Shown here in pieces: positions 48,082 through 62,000 of a DNA stretch of 64,000 nucleotides; position 1 is the first letter of the stretch; every line of letters begins with the position of its first letter. Position numbers and translations under genes: made by a program. Below the pieces are notes generated by a model. The model did not search any database, was not told where the DNA came from, and saw only the letters and a program-made list of their open reading frames with translations. The stretch is from Nymphaea colorata. Its lineage: Eukaryota > Streptophyta > Magnoliopsida > Nymphaeales > Nymphaeaceae. The stretch spans positions 32,275,934 through 32,339,933 of the forward strand of contig NC_045138.2 of assembly GCF_008831285.2 (NCBI RefSeq), written 5' to 3'.

Positions 48082-49740
48082 ACCTCAGACGGAATAGCTT
48101 ATGGATACACGTTAGGTTTGCTAATAGCAACCCATTTTTGTCAACCGGTTGCTATTCTTGAAATCCTGCCCTATGGGGTCAAAACTGTGCTGGGATACAT
48201 TGCCCATATAGTTCTAGTGAAGGTTGCATGCACCGTTATGCTATGCGTGCATAGGTTACATACCCAGTAAAAGAAAAGGATGTTTTTGTAATTAAAAAAA
48301 GCATGTCCTTTGTAGTTATTTCATTTTTTTATTTTCATTTTTATCTTACCAAAAAGCTTTTCTTTTTTTTATGAACAAGAGATACTTTTGTCATTAAATT
48401 TCTTGTACGCACTAATATGCCGATAAAATGGAAATATATAGCAAAATTTGGAAACAAGAAGTCCCCTAAGTACATAAGCAAACCACATAAACGAAATATA
48501 AGAAGAGAATACACAAGTTAGTATCACAATAAAACGTAATAAGAGAGGTGGAGAGAGAGTGGACAGAAGGAACAGTAGAGTCACCCAGCAGTAGACGAAT
48601 ATTGTACGCACTAATATGGCGCATATAACCAACTTTATATAATTCGGGATGTTTTCCCTTTACCTTTTTGTTCTTTGGACACATATTCATCAGACATTGC
48701 ATTCTACGTCTCATTACCATCACAAGTGTTACGACCAAAGATAGTGACTCTAAAAGGGCCAAGCGTCTACACCCTTTTTTCTGTTTTGTTCTTAAGAGGT
48801 CAAATTTTCCACACCGAGTTCTCAAATTCTAGCGCTTGACCGGAGCCCACCGTGAAAGGAACCACCGTCGTCGTGTCTTCCTTGTTTCTATCTCAATCTC
48901 CAATGTCATGGCTCGAAGGGAATGAGCAGAGTTCTTCTTATCCTCAACAGAGAGTATAGCAGCAGCATCATCATATAAAAGACTACGGCATATAAAACGC
49001 AAACCTGTTAACGAGCAAAGCTTACGATATAATCCTAGCACATATAAAGTGTTATTACGTCTTAATTAAATTAGGCTGTTAAACTTCCATCAAATTATCG
49101 TTTAACTATGACGGGTCAGAACATCTAGATCATTTAATACTCCAGGAAAATGAAGCCAGATGATTCATCTGACCCAAAAAAAGAAGGTAATTTGCACACA
49201 TAGATGCATCCTATTATTGAATAAATATATCTCTAGTGACACTCAATAGTCAATACAATAATGTAAAGTTAGTTATGATACAAGTGAGAAGGGTGCATGG
49301 GAAACCTAGAGGACATTTTACCCCTGTCCTTCGTGTGAGTGTCTGTGTGTAAGATTCCTGTATGCAATGCATCGGGCTGCATGCCACGAAAGACAGAGGC
49401 ACAGTCAGGCTAGAGCTTGCAAAGTTATGACCCCACCTCAAAAAAAAAAAAAATTACATGTAAATTTTAAAAAATTTCATTGTCCTATATAAAAATTTTG
49501 AAAAAATGATATTTTGGTACATGTCAAAATTTAGAAACTTTAATTTGGTCAACCTCATGAAAAATTTCTGAATCACTACATTGAGCTCTAAGTGTGAGCT
49601 GTGAGATTTTTATGGACACACTTGGTTGTAGAACATTAACAACGGTTTATGATATAGTGACAATTTATTATGTTTTTTCACCGATTGTTTAAGAAGTATT
49701 TAGTCATTTTTCGACAACATTAGGCAACTAGTGGTTTCCA
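48082..49740. other. Intergenic DNA, no gene recognised
   Basis: Minus-strand frames at 48369-49041 (up to 119 codons) overlap each other in different frames and have no known motif. A short repeat, GTACGCACTAATATG, occurs at about 48405 and 48605. A decayed copy of the GGGGCGGAG-type repeat lies near 49455-49580. Confidence 0.4.
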
Positions 49741-49742
49741 AT

Positions 49743-49746
<4 letters not shown>

Positions 49747-49799
<53 letters not shown>
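49747..49799. repeat. (AT)n microsatellite
   Basis: An uninterrupted run of about 26 AT units. Confidence 0.95.
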
Positions 49800-49804
<5 letters not shown>

Positions 49805-50209
49805 AATCTCACATAGAAATCCATCCATGGTAACGTTTGGACCCAACCCTAGATTTTGTTATGGCAAATTTTGGGTGGGCAAGTGACCATTTGCGTGTGT
49901 CTCTGCTTGGAAATAACAAGGGCAGGGCACCATGTTGCTGGGTCACCAAATCATCGAAATAGTTATAAATTGGTCAAAAATATTATCATATGTACTTTAA
50001 AAACATAATACAAACCCAAAAATAATTACTTTATAATATTGTATAAAATAATATTCAAAATAAATGACGCATAGCACATGACACCCTTGAATAATGAAAT
50101 TAACGTATGTCGGCTAACGAATGGAACCAGTTTGTGATCGATTCCATTGAAAGGGACTCTCATTGGAGGCCTTTAAGTTTTACACCGCAAATCCGAAATC
50201 CCGTTGGTA

Positions 50210-50640
50210 ACGTGATTGAGGGTGGAGGAAGTAGGGGCGGAGTCCACACAGAGCATGTGGTGGGCGGCGCACCGCCACCCCATCCGCTCTCTCCTCCTCC
50301 CAATCGGGATGCAGATATTTCACACCTCCACGCGTCCGTCGGCTCTGCCACCTTCCGTCTCCGGTGGCCGGAAAAGTGCACTCCTGGACGTCGACCTCCC
50401 GCCCAATCAGCGCCCAGCTTCAGATCTACGATCCGGAGCTCGCCTTCCCCTGCCGCGTGGACCTTTCTTCTGCGTGAAATTGACACTCTCCGGCCATGGA
50501 CCCGGCTTGTGGGGGCGCCGATGTGACGATGGATGATAATGATGTGCGGACGGACGGACGATAATGGATGAACGATAAAGATGTTATGACGATGGATGAT
50601 GATGTTATGATGATGGATGATAAACGATGATGATGCTGGG
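50210..50640. other. GC-rich island ending in an ATGATG-rich tract
   Basis: 50220-50530 is strikingly GC-rich against AT-rich surroundings and open in several frames on both strands (139 codons plus, 198 codons minus), with no protein motif I recognise. It is followed by a low-complexity tract of GATGGATGATAATGATG-type repeats to about 50635. It could be a decayed gene or transposon piece; long frames are expected by chance in GC-rich DNA. Confidence 0.4.
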
Positions 50641-53080
50641 ATGCCCGTGTGCTTTTTTTTCCCGTATATTTGGCCTTTGACCTTTGACCATCCATGTTTT
50701 ATGGAGTTTTGAGGTTGGATGGGAAGTGGATAGCTGTTAATTAAAATATTGTTCATTTGTGTATAGTTTTGAGAAATAGTGCTCGAGTCACAGCCAGTTC
50801 AACCAAGTACACTAACCAACTTCACTAGAGTTTACCATCTAGTAGAATTCATAAAGTACCATTTAAAAGTTTAAGATATCTATAAAGAATTGTTAAATGT
50901 TTGGCAAATTACTAAAAGTGCTCGAGTTTGTAAAACAATTTACAAATGAAAGATTCAGTTTTAAATAGCTAACTGAAAACATTAAATGGAATCATTTACC
51001 TTTGTGAAAAAATTATGAAGAAAAATTTTTATTTAGTTTGTAGCTTAGAAACCACTGCACTTTCTTTCTTAGTCCTCCTTCTCTATTTATGTAGCTTATA
51101 TCTCTCCACCACAAAAGCAAGGCCGTGGACATGTATGAATGATGAACTTGAACAACTAAGGTTGAAAAATAGAGTATTTTTTTAATTATATAGGTGTTTT
51201 AACTTTTAATTAGATGTGACTGAATGTTTTCGCAAATAACAAGTTTTCCGTGGTTGTTTGTGAACAATTGATTTCCCCATGGATGTTACTTTTCGAGACC
51301 ATAAGAGGTGGGGCGCAACATGGAACCGGTAATTTGTGAACCCAATGTATATTCTATGAGGTCAAAAAATAAAAAATAAAAAATAAAAATAAAAAAGTTT
51401 TATATGCAAATTTTAAAAAATTTCACTTGTTCTATTTCAAAATATTGATAAATGATATTTTGGCCTTAATCAAAATTTAAGAACTTTAGTTTAGTCCCCC
51501 CTCATAAAACTGGCTTGAACTGATATTTCAATACTTATTCAAGTCCCTGATCCTGTTAATTCAAAACAACCCAATTTTTCTTTTTCTTTCAATTTTGATG
51601 TAGAGTTGTTTGTGCACGTCATGTTTTTCTTTGAATGGGAGCTTGTTAAGAAAAATATTATGCTTTTCAAAGATACATTGTCGAAGTAAGTACATGTTTA
51701 AATAAGAATAACTAAAAATTAAAATTGTTGAATGTTCAAGAATAATTCTCACAGGAGCAAAGATACATTCTCGAAGTACATGTGGCACTGGTACTTTTCT
51801 CTCTAATCAATGGCTTAGAGTGTGAAATACCAAATGTTATTGGATAGCCAAAAATTAAAAGTATTGAATGTTTAATGTTGTTGGATGGTTAAAAATTAGA
51901 AATATATTGTTAAAAAATAATTGTCACCAGAGCATTACTAAAGGTCTATGGTGCAACAACGGTTGATGCATATCATATTAATGATCGGGCAGGTGATATA
52001 TATACCAAACTTATTGATAGACCATATATATTGTTTTCCTTTTATGCACAATAACAGTTGAAGAAGCTGACTTGATGCTGTTCTTGATGGGAGGGCTCTT
52101 TAAGCTAAATTCTTTTCCTGTCATGATTTATTTTGGCAGTTTAAGAGTAAGTTATTGTATTCCATCTACTGTTTATAGTAGTTTGCTTGCGTCTCCATAG
52201 TTTTTGTCAAAGGAAAGAGTTCGGCCTGGCTCTATTTGAGGTGTGGGATATTCTTATTAAATATTTTCATATAGTATTGTATATCCTGACTCTATAGAGG
52301 AGTAATTTTTAAGGATGTCAATGGATTGGATTCGAATAGAATAATACCCATTAAATTCCACATCCATTAATTTATTAGGTGTTCACGTATATGAATATAT
52401 TATATATTTGAATCTCATTTTCAAGTTTACCATATGAATCCAAACCAAACCTGACTTTTATTTTTACATCCAAACTTGAATCCTACTTTTAAATTCACAA
52501 TTTAATTTAAACTGCATTATACCATGTTAAGAACCAACTTTTAAAATGTACAAATATTAGAGATGCATAAGATGCTTATTTTAAACTACATTCAAATCTG
52601 AATTTGAATGCTAACACAATTTGGATATTTATTTAAAGACGACTTTGATCCATTCGGGTGTCCTTTTTAAAATATGTTGTTGTTTCTCAATTGGACATCA
52701 TTTTTTTTTATATAACAACTTTTTTTAAGGCAGTTTGGTTGGATATCCAATTCAAATTCAATCTAATATTGACATCCCTAGGAGTTTCTTTGCCTATTTG
52801 TTGATTTAATTGGATAAAAAGGATACTGGCTGTTCCGTTGGATCTAGGTTGTTGATTCAAGAGTCTGAAATATCCTTCAAATGAGGAAATAGAGAAAAAA
52901 AGAGGGAAAGAAATGAGTTTTCTCAGTTGAAAACTCATGCCTTCGTTGAAGAACATTTTGGACTTTTGAAAAACTAACTTAGATTCTTTATTTGTAACTT
53001 AATTCTCCAACATTTGATATCTTTCAAATCTATAACTTATATTATTCCTATCAAAGTTTGGTACATCAGGGTCTAGCTAG
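50641..53080. other. Intergenic DNA, no gene recognised
   Basis: AT-rich with no supported gene. At about 51960-52010 a plus-strand stretch reads AYHINDRAGDIYTKL, faintly like a copia RNase H tail, but too short to call. A GGGGCGGAG-family repeat interior recurs at about 51395-51510. Confidence 0.4.
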
Positions 53081-53088
53081 TAGCTGTT

Positions 53089-53090
53089 TG

Positions 53091-53130
<40 letters not shown>

Positions 53131-53151
53131 CTAGTAGCTGTTTGTCTCTCT

Positions 53152-53241
<90 letters not shown>
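53089..53241. repeat. Compound (CT)n/(TA)n microsatellite, duplicated
   Basis: CT runs followed by TA runs occur twice, each preceded by CTAGTAGCTGTTTGTCTCTC (about 53078 and 53131). Frames reading poly(Ser-Leu) or poly(Ile-Tyr) here are artefacts. Confidence 0.93.
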
Positions 53242-53248
<7 letters not shown>

Positions 53249-53261
53249 TGCATATCTTAGG

Positions 53262-53750
53262 GAGAAGTGTGAGGAATGAGAGTTGTTGAAACTAGCTAGT
53301 AGCACATTTGAAGATCAATTGACCAAAATAACCACGAGCAGCTACCATATTATAGGTTTCTTCCTCTTCTTCCAATTTGTAACCTTCATTCTAGTTTCTT
53401 TTTAAACAGTTTTCCTGATCAAATTATAGGTCATCAAGGAACCATGCACAACGCCGAACAGAGAGCCACCAATTGCACCAACCACACCTAACTTGTGGAA
53501 TGGATGCATATGGATGTTGTGTTTAGCCTGAAGTACTATCATGGAGTTGAAAGTACCAGATATTCTTAGAGGCATACAATCAGGAAAGCTTTCCTTGCCA
53601 ATAGGATAGATCAAGAAAATAGCGGTAGTGGCTGCAGGAGCTGAATGCATAATAGCAAGGGTGCATCCCAAACGCAAGTAAGCTTCCATTCATGACTCAT
53701 GTAGCAAGTTACACCAAGTGAGATAAAAGCCGGCCCTTCTTGGAAAAAAT
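53262..53750 (-). pseudogene. psbA: Nuclear copy of chloroplast psbA (photosystem II D1), decayed
   Basis: On the minus strand the order of D1 segments is kept: [11 protein letters not shown] (family LGVACYMGREW), [64 protein letters not shown], then after a stop and shift [20 protein letters not shown] and [11 protein letters not shown]. This corresponds to about residues 110-275 of the roughly 350-residue D1. Many substitutions, stops and frameshifts mean an old plastid-to-nucleus transfer (NUPT), not a working gene. D1 is encoded only in the plastid. Confidence 0.88.
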
Positions 53751-53915
53751 AACCCTACAAATAGGATTAACATTGAATGTGCGGAAACCTTAATAATCTC
53801 TAGTAGTTCTTCGTTCAACATTGGTTAAATTTGCTATGCGATCAGTGGGGGGGCCAGAAAAATTTTTGGAGGTGCACTCATTCGCAGATTTCATATCTGA
53901 AGGAGCGTGGCTTAC

Positions 53916-53924
<9 letters not shown>

Positions 53925-53977
<53 letters not shown>
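53925..53977. repeat. (TA)n(GA)n microsatellite
   Basis: TA units pass into GA units at about 53933 and continue with one interruption to about 53977. Confidence 0.9.
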
Positions 53978-54527
53978 CCGATAAAATGGGAATATATAAG
54001 AAACATTAAAGAGTTCCCATATATAGCACCACTACTGCATGAGATCACTTTTCCTCTAATGAAATACTATATGTAGCCCTCATAAACGTGCCCGGCCGGT
54101 TGAGTGAAAATCAGTGAATTCAAATGACAAAAAACTAATTTTCTATAAGGCTATATATAGCAAATAAGTAAATGTTCGTTACAATAAAAAAAAGTATAGC
54201 ACTTTAAAACAAAAAATCTTAGAAAAGATTGATTTGTTAAACAGTCAAAACTGTGGCAAGAATGAATGCAAGGAAAATAATTTTACTTCTTATTTTTTGA
54301 TCTAGCCAATAGTCGATCAGGTCCCCGCGAGCATCTTTCGGCAGTAGAATGAAGTGAAAAAGAAAAGCTGCCGGCCATTGTTGTGAGAGTAGAGGAAATG
54401 CGCCTTTGTCCACTTGAGCCGGTTGAACCCCAGTGGTGGATTAATCGTCTGTTCAAATATCCCCCAGATCGTTTCTAGCTGTTAGGCCAGTGAGAGCCTT
54501 CTCACTTATTTGATTCCCATCTACATA

Positions 54528-54635
54528 GATGCTACTATTTTAGACTGCGAAAAGTAAGAGACACTACTCTCAAGTTGAACGGATGCTACTATTTTAGACT
54601 CGAAAAGCAAGAGACACTACTCTCAAGTTGAACGG
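54528..54635. repeat. 54-bp tandem duplication
   Basis: GATGCTACTATTTTAGACT occurs at 54528 and 54582, each followed by AAGAGACACTACTCTCAAGT and GAACGGAT. Confidence 0.92.
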
Positions 54636-57600
54636 ATTAGTTCCAACATAGTTCTGAACCCCCATGACAGGGAGAAAGTGAAGGAGCTTCAGCCTCTTAC
54701 TAGGTGGTGGGGTTCCCTCCCCTTCACTCGAAATATCCCAACATTTATGACCATTATGTCCTAATGAGTGTCCTTGCATGACAATAAAAACTGGCCTCTT
54801 GTCAATATGGCGATGATCTCAACGAATAATGCATATGTATCTCAAGGTCCCTAAAGCCAATCTCCTTGTAATTTAATGACCTGAGAGAGAGAGAGAGAGA
54901 GATTTAATTTCAATTGGGCATATAATATTTACAATCTGTAAGCATAGATCATTTTTCTTTCCAGAAGTTCCCAGTCCCATGCTTTGTGAAAACGAAATCT
55001 AATACTCCAACAAAATAAGTTCAATCGCGTACTTGTTCTTAACGAAGACACGGTCTAGTTTGTAATTTGATGGAACCCGTTCGAACATTTTAATTTATTG
55101 TTATTGGAGGAAGATGCCAATCAAATGGGAAAGTATTAAAACAAGAAAATCGGGTGACAAATTTTAATTTACGGGAAAAATTACCAAAAAAAGTGAACAA
55201 GTGAAAGAGAGAGTTAGAGAGGGGTAAGTGAACAGCCATTCATCGATAGAGAAAGCAAAGCAGGCTAGCTCTCCCATGAGATAGATTTGCACAAAAAAAG
55301 AAGCAGGGCTGAGAGTATTTTAGAACTTTTTATAATGAAGTGTATAACTTTTAGTCTTTTTATTGTTTACAATCTCTTCTTTATCCTTTTCAAAATCCTT
55401 CTTCTTCGCTTGAAGGGCATTTTGGTCATTACACACTCATGTGCATGCAAAAATGTTTGTGCATACAGCCAACTTCACTCTTTGGCAGGTAACACATGGA
55501 ATCTACTAACGCAATGACGACAAGCTAATTACATTTTTTCCACCGAAGTCGGCCTCCAGCACCTTGGTTGTATTAGAAGTTGGGGTGAAGAGGAGAACCA
55601 CCGGCAAGGAGAGAGGTTGGTGCATGATAAGAGGAAAGTTAGCAAGGCTGTTGCATATGAGAAGTTGTGAAATAAAGAGAAGAGACAAACAGAAGCTGGT
55701 TATATGCACTGGCCTATACGCCCTATACGTGTCTGCCTGTGCACCATACAGGCCTGCACAGGCCCTTATGCATGACATGTCCGCCTGCACAGGCCCTTAT
55801 GCATGACATGTCCTCGTAAGTGGGCTAAAGGAGGATGTGTCATGCATCAGAGGTTGTGCATGGTTCACTCTAATGCACATAACCACGTATCAAAATAAAC
55901 ACTTTCGGACTACTAAGATGAGAGTAGTCTAACTTTCACCTCCATGCTCCCTCAGGAGAAGGAAGAACCAAAGTGCAAGGCAGATTCAATTCTAATGTCC
56001 TTGGGATCGAGATTCTAATAAAATTTTCCTTTTTAGAAGCGACCATGAGTTTCTTAACACAGACCATCTTTGAAGTGGACTGCCTTGCAGTTGCTGCATG
56101 CAGCTCTTGGGGCTCCATATGATTCAAGTTGATAAGCAGGAGAAAAAGAAGCCCCCAACGAGGACAAAAATGATAAAATAACCAATCTTTTCAAAAGACA
56201 GAAGCACCTAAATGAGGGCCGCGTGGTACCTTCCAAGACATCGATGACCACGAACACTAAAGATGGATTAGAGTTGAGCTGTTAGGGTTCAAACTCATAT
56301 TAGGGTTTAAGGGGGCATTGCTCAGTAAGTGGGGAATGGGGTCCCCTTTCTGATGAAAGCCGCGTCCCCGGCTGACACCATCTGCTTCATAACGCAGATA
56401 AGATGTGGCAGGATGTACAGAAAGGGATTGGAATGCATAGTATGTGTTCGTACTCCTGCTGTCATCTGTTTCCGCAATATATCAGGTCAATTTCATAGTA
56501 CAACAAATACCAAGTTTTTGAAATCTTTTCACTTGAATAATTTTTACACGACTAAGTTAACGATGTGTTTGACACTGATTTTACTAAAGTTTTCCTAGTA
56601 TAGGTTACACAAAATCGTGATCCGCTCTTCATAACTTTTCGAAACGTTTAGAGGCCTTTCAAAGCGTTTTTCCTGCATGAGACAAATTTCCTCCATAAAA
56701 GAAATCAGCACATCACTATTACCCTTTAATGCTCAATGGGCAAATCAAATTCTCTTCATGATATATATATATATATTGCGACCATATTAGTAGTAATAGG
56801 CTAGCTGTATCGAATCTGACCCACTCGGCACATTTAACATAAACAACAGATTGCGACCGAATTAGTAGTAATAGGTCAAATGTAAGGGTGGAGCCAGAAA
56901 ATTTTGGTTAAGGCGCACTAGTTATAAAAGTTGTTAAGTTTTATGCAGCACCAACAATTGAAAAATTACCTTGAAGTGTCAATATGAAAAGACACATTTT
57001 CAAACGCACACGGCACTTAGATGAGTTGTCTTTCTCAACCATACAGGGTTTTGAGACCGTGACCAAGGATCACCGCCAATCACAGCCCGTGCATGATTCT
57101 TGAGCTTGTAGTTTCTCAACCCCCATTTACAATAAAAGTGCAAGGTTGTCTAGAGTCCTCGCTTAAACACATTTTTAAATTTGTCAGCTACCGGATGTTG
57201 CCAAATGACTAAATATTTAAAAGCTATGACCAGATGCAACGTAAACTATCTTTAAAAGTACCATAAACTATCACTATACTGTAATTTAACCATTGCTAGT
57301 GGAGCGGTGCATTTAAAATAATTTTGTCATCCGGCGCTGGTTGATTTTAATTTCTCTAAGCAAATATACAGACATGTGTATGTAACTCTTATGAACCTAA
57401 ATAATGAAATAGTCTTAGCTCTATCACTATCTTATCGGAAATTAAATCAAATCCAGATGCAGATCCAGTTATATCTCTAGCTAGAGCCTAGAGGCGGTGT
57501 TTGCATCTTAGTTACTAGTAAATGAGGAGGAAGTGCCTTGTAACAGGGAGCAGTGAAACGAACTTTAGAAATGAAGAAGAAACTGGTTTCTAAGTGAGTG

Positions 57601-57793
57601 GATGCCGTTTGATGTAGCCATGCAAAAGTACAGTGAGAGGCTCCCAAGCAATAACCGGTAACATCATGGAAGTGAACAGTCGTACCGGTGTCAGGCCGTG
57701 CAGGGTCGCGTCGTCTCCGGCCCTGCAACACTTTCTGCTTGTGCGGACAAATTAAAAGGCTTACATAGAATCCAAAGATTCCTCTTTTATATA

Positions 57794-57847
<54 letters not shown>

Positions 57848-59082
57848 AATCTGTATTCGTGGGGATCATGCAATATGAATATCAAGGTTAATTCTATTCT
57901 TGAACATGATCGTAAGCTAGCTTAACTACATGCTTATTTTCAAGGAAAATAAATTTTACAAATGAGTTTTAAGTCATTGATGCAATTGGAAGAAATTTGT
58001 CAAGATTAGTTTGTTCATTCAGGATGTTTTATATTGCTAATAAAATCAAAATAATAAATGTTACCGTTTCAAAAAATCGAAAGAATATCTTGTTGTAAAC
58101 ATTTTGTTTGCTATTAACAAACATTAATGACCAAACTACATAATGACGAATGAAGGTACACATTGCCTTTTAAGATACGTACATACATGCATAGGTACGA
58201 GTGTCTTTACATAATTAGCTGATTATGATGACACAAGTTTCTTGGAAAAGATGTCCTGAATTTTCCATAAAACATTCTGGCCTTCAGGAATAGGAACGGG
58301 CAAGTGTTTTTAATGAAAAATAAAAGTGTTTGGTACCTATTATGTAATGAGCATCATAAGGGCAGAAGTACCTGAGTAAGGCTAGTGAAAACCAAAATAA
58401 GTTTCCTTGAACAAATTTCTAAACGACATGACTAAATTCTGATAGAAATTTATAATTTTCACTCGCATTGGATTAAAAGTTATCATGGTATGGACATTGA
58501 ATTACTCAGAGTACAAAACAGATGCAATAGGCATATTTTATGTTAAACTTTCGCCTTTGGGCCTTCAAACATCTCTAAGATTGAGCATTGTTTAAAGGAA
58601 TATATCAGGTAAAAGGAAGTCAGTAAGAAATTTGAATTTGTCCTCTAAAATAGAAGTACGCGGCAAAGGAGAAAGCAAGGGACAAACAATTACATTTCTC
58701 TAGACCAAGGTTCTGCGACAGCTGGAAAAACGAAACAGGAAACGGATGGAGATGTCTAGATCTTCCAAACAGAACAGAAGGCTATTTTTTGGATCATGTG
58801 AAACATGACCAAGTTCATGAACTTCTTATTTTATCATTTCAAAAAGAGTTCATGAGATTGGTCATGCCGCGAGTGATCCCAAACACTCGTCAGGACCTTA
58901 AGTACCCTTGATGATCTCCATTCTCAATAAAAGGATAAAACAGGAAGGAGTTTAGATTCTAAAACAAGTATGTCAATACAGATCGGCAATGGCTGCTTTA
59001 TTTATTTCCACGCCATGAGGAACTAATATCAGTTCAAATCCATGTGAGGAACTGAATCATCTTGAAGCGAACGAATAAGCTT
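54636..59082. other. Intergenic DNA downstream of the WRKY gene
   Basis: No supported gene. It contains a 31-bp tandem duplication (CCTGCACAGGCCCTTATGCA at 55753 and 55784), a repeated TTGCGACC..ATTAGTAGTAATAGG word (56776 and 56851), and a TA/GT microsatellite at about 57788-57847. The terminal part may include the 3' UTR of the WRKY gene. Confidence 0.4.
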
Positions 59083-62000
59083 CTACCACAGGAAGTTTAC
59101 TTGAGATGACGTCGGGGAGTTGTCTTCGTCATGTGATGGCGAATGACAGTGTCGACCCTCATAGGTTGTAATCACCATCCGAGGGTCCTCTGCCAGTCGC
59201 TCGACGCGCTTCTTTACATGGCAATTATCCTGCGTGCAACGATAATAGCTCCTGCAGATTAACAGTAATACAAGATCATAACTCGCATCTTCAAAGAATC
59301 TCTCTCTTTCTCTCTGAGCTCATCGATTTGATTGTTCACTAAAAACATTCCTGAAAAACACAAAGATATCCTGGTTTGTTTCCTGAGCTTCTCGAGTAAC
59401 TCTACCTTGACTAATAGATTTTGAAAGTATTGCAGTTTAATTTCCAGAACATCATATTCATGACCTTGCAGAGAAACATTCCCATCAACGATACACAGTA
59501 ACCAACTAGTTATAGAATATATTACGTGCTTTCATTGTTGGCAGCGCATTGGCGGACTCCGATGAAAGCACAGTACTCAGCTTTGCCTTGAATCCAAGGA
59601 ATGCCTGATCACGAGAACATAGAATCGGTATCGGTCTTTCAAGTCCTGTGAACTTGGTGACTTTCACAATTAGCCATGAATTGTGCTAGACGCTCTCTCT
59701 CTCTCTCTCTCTCTCTCTTAGTTGACCATCTTTTTCCAGCTGGATGATGGAAGACACCCTCGAAAGAACTGCGCATGCATTGTTATCTGACATCTACGTA
59801 GATCCTCATTTTCCCTCTAATCTCAGGAGTTGTGTTTCTTTACTTTGTGCGTTCTGTGGGACTGGTCTAACTGCTATTTATTTACTTTCTTTCAGAACAA
59901 AAAAGTAAACTATCTACCAATGATTTGTTCATGAGGATCCGGCAAACTTGTGATTTCCGATTCACGAGGCACCTGTAGCAGATCAAAAGCGCTAACGAAC
60001 TGCAGATTGTTTTCATAATTTAGGCAAACACAAATGCAAAATGGTGCATCGTACCACCCAAAGTTTTGATGTCTATTTCAAGATTAAAGTTGATAATCTT
60101 TCACCTATAAGTGCTAGAAATTCTACATGACAGTGTGTATCTAGCACGCTCCAATTTTGCTACTGCAAGATATAGTTTCCAAACTAGCACAAATTCACAC
60201 AACATGAAAATGGTAAGACAAAAGAAACCCATGTTGAAGATCCCTTCCTCACTTCTTTTCCTTTGAATGAGAACTTGTACACAACTTTCAGCATATGCCC
60301 TTAAAAAACCATAGGAAGAAAAAGTATCTACTACCAATGATAACTAAAAGACATTCTAGCTAGGAAGCCCACAAGGCTCTGATCATCCGATGTAAGTGAC
60401 TTGAAGATCAGCCGTTGGCCGTCTATCACAAGTTGGAGACCAATATAAGCGTCTACGTACAAATGCAAGTCAAAGCTGCGTGTAATATTTAGATAAAGGT
60501 CTTCGAATTCACCAAACTTAAGAGCACCAAGTTCCACATGCGTAAATTCATTGAGGAAGGTAAATAAGGCAATCTGAGATAAAACTGTGGCTTTATTCTT
60601 TCCTTTAATTGGTTTATGTAGGTTAGGCAGTCCGCAGAGATTAAGAAACAACTAGAACTGCAGGAATCTATGCTACGATACTCGTCACTGATAGCAGTTT
60701 AAATACTCAGTCAATAAATTGAATCTACCTAATTACAGATTAAAACATCTTCGACAGAAAAAGGAAGGAAGCGCCGACAAGAGTAACCAACCTCGAGGTG
60801 CTAAAAAACCATATCGACTTCGAGGCACTATTTGTTTCAAACACTGTAAATCTTCATTTCCTAAACTCCAGAAAATTCATATTTTCATTATAATTATAGT
60901 TAGATCTTAGATTGTCTATCTAGTTCTGCTTTATCTCACTTAGTCTAATATTATCACACGAAGGAAAGGCGCCTAAAATATATACCATTATTGGAACACC
61001 ATAATGTTCCAACCTATATCACTTTTTGTAGACAAAAGAGCACCCTATCGAGCACCTCTACTCTGCTGAAAACCACAACATTGTTCTTTTTCTTCTTCTT
61101 TATCTTCATTCAAACAGTGCAGGCAGAAGAAAAAGAGAACCGAAGTGAGAAAAAGGAAAATGATGGATTTTGCACGTTGGTGCGCTTCATGGACCAAGAG
61201 AAAAAAAGTCATGGAAAGGAATATCTTGTCCATGGAAATACATATTTGGATGGAGCATGCAGAAACACTAGATAGTCCCAATCATAGAACTAGATGCAGC
61301 CACATGATCTGGCACGCGGTATCTGCAGGCACACATAAACATGCACACGGCAGACACGCCTAAAAGGATATAAGATGCCAACTTTGTGAAAACCTCAGCA
61401 CAGGAATTCCAGGGAAACTCGGTCCCAGCTAGAACAAGGAGCAAGTGAAGAACGATCATGCTTTACAAGCATGGAAATGATCCTATTCTCTTTATCTGTG
61501 TAATATTATTTTATTTCTCTTCTTTTCTCAATGACTTTCCAACTTCTTTCTTACTGCTTCCTAGTGCAGTTGGTACTAAAATTAATGCCCGCCGTTAAGA
61601 GACAAATGAAGAAGATTATAAAATGCTGTAATCTGCCCATGTTATTGAATCAGTACCCTGTACATCTTGTTTTCACATTCAAGGGGAGTTGCGAAGAATC
61701 TACCGGTTCCCGACGATGATCTTCTGTTACAATAAAGCTGACAGGACAGCAGCTACATAAAAAGAAAGAAAGGAAAACATTGGCCGTCCGCCCTCATGTA
61801 GGACTCGTTTCGATCTGTGATCAGCATTTTGAACCAGCCAACTAGCCAAAATTACTGTGCATAAGTTCCCTTCCAAATGCATGATACAAGCCGGTGCCAT
61901 AATTAAATCAGAAAACATTGAAAGCAATACAATAGGGTGCACCTTCGAATAGCCCTAGTCTCTGTGAAGACTTGCCTCTAGGGATTTGGAAGAATCCACA

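Noticed and set aside
48369-49041. Cluster of minus-strand frames up to 119 codons
   Set aside because: They are in shifting frames, have no recognisable domain and no plausible splice chain.
50160-50756. 198-codon minus-strand open frame in GC-rich DNA
   Set aside because: It overlaps equally open frames on the plus strand, its second half is histidine/isoleucine repeats from the ATGATG tract, and no domain is recognisable.
51950-52020. Possible copia RNase H tail (AYHINDRAGDIYTKL)
   Set aside because: A single short, weak match without flanking retroelement sequence; not enough to call.
53058-53305. Frames with poly(Ser-Leu) and poly(Ile-Tyr)
   Set aside because: They are translations of CT and TA microsatellites.
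54594-54779. 61-codon minus-strand frame with a GHNGHKCW word resembling a zinc knuckle
   Set aside because: Only one Cys/His cluster in a poor spacing, partly inside a tandem duplication; no other gag features.
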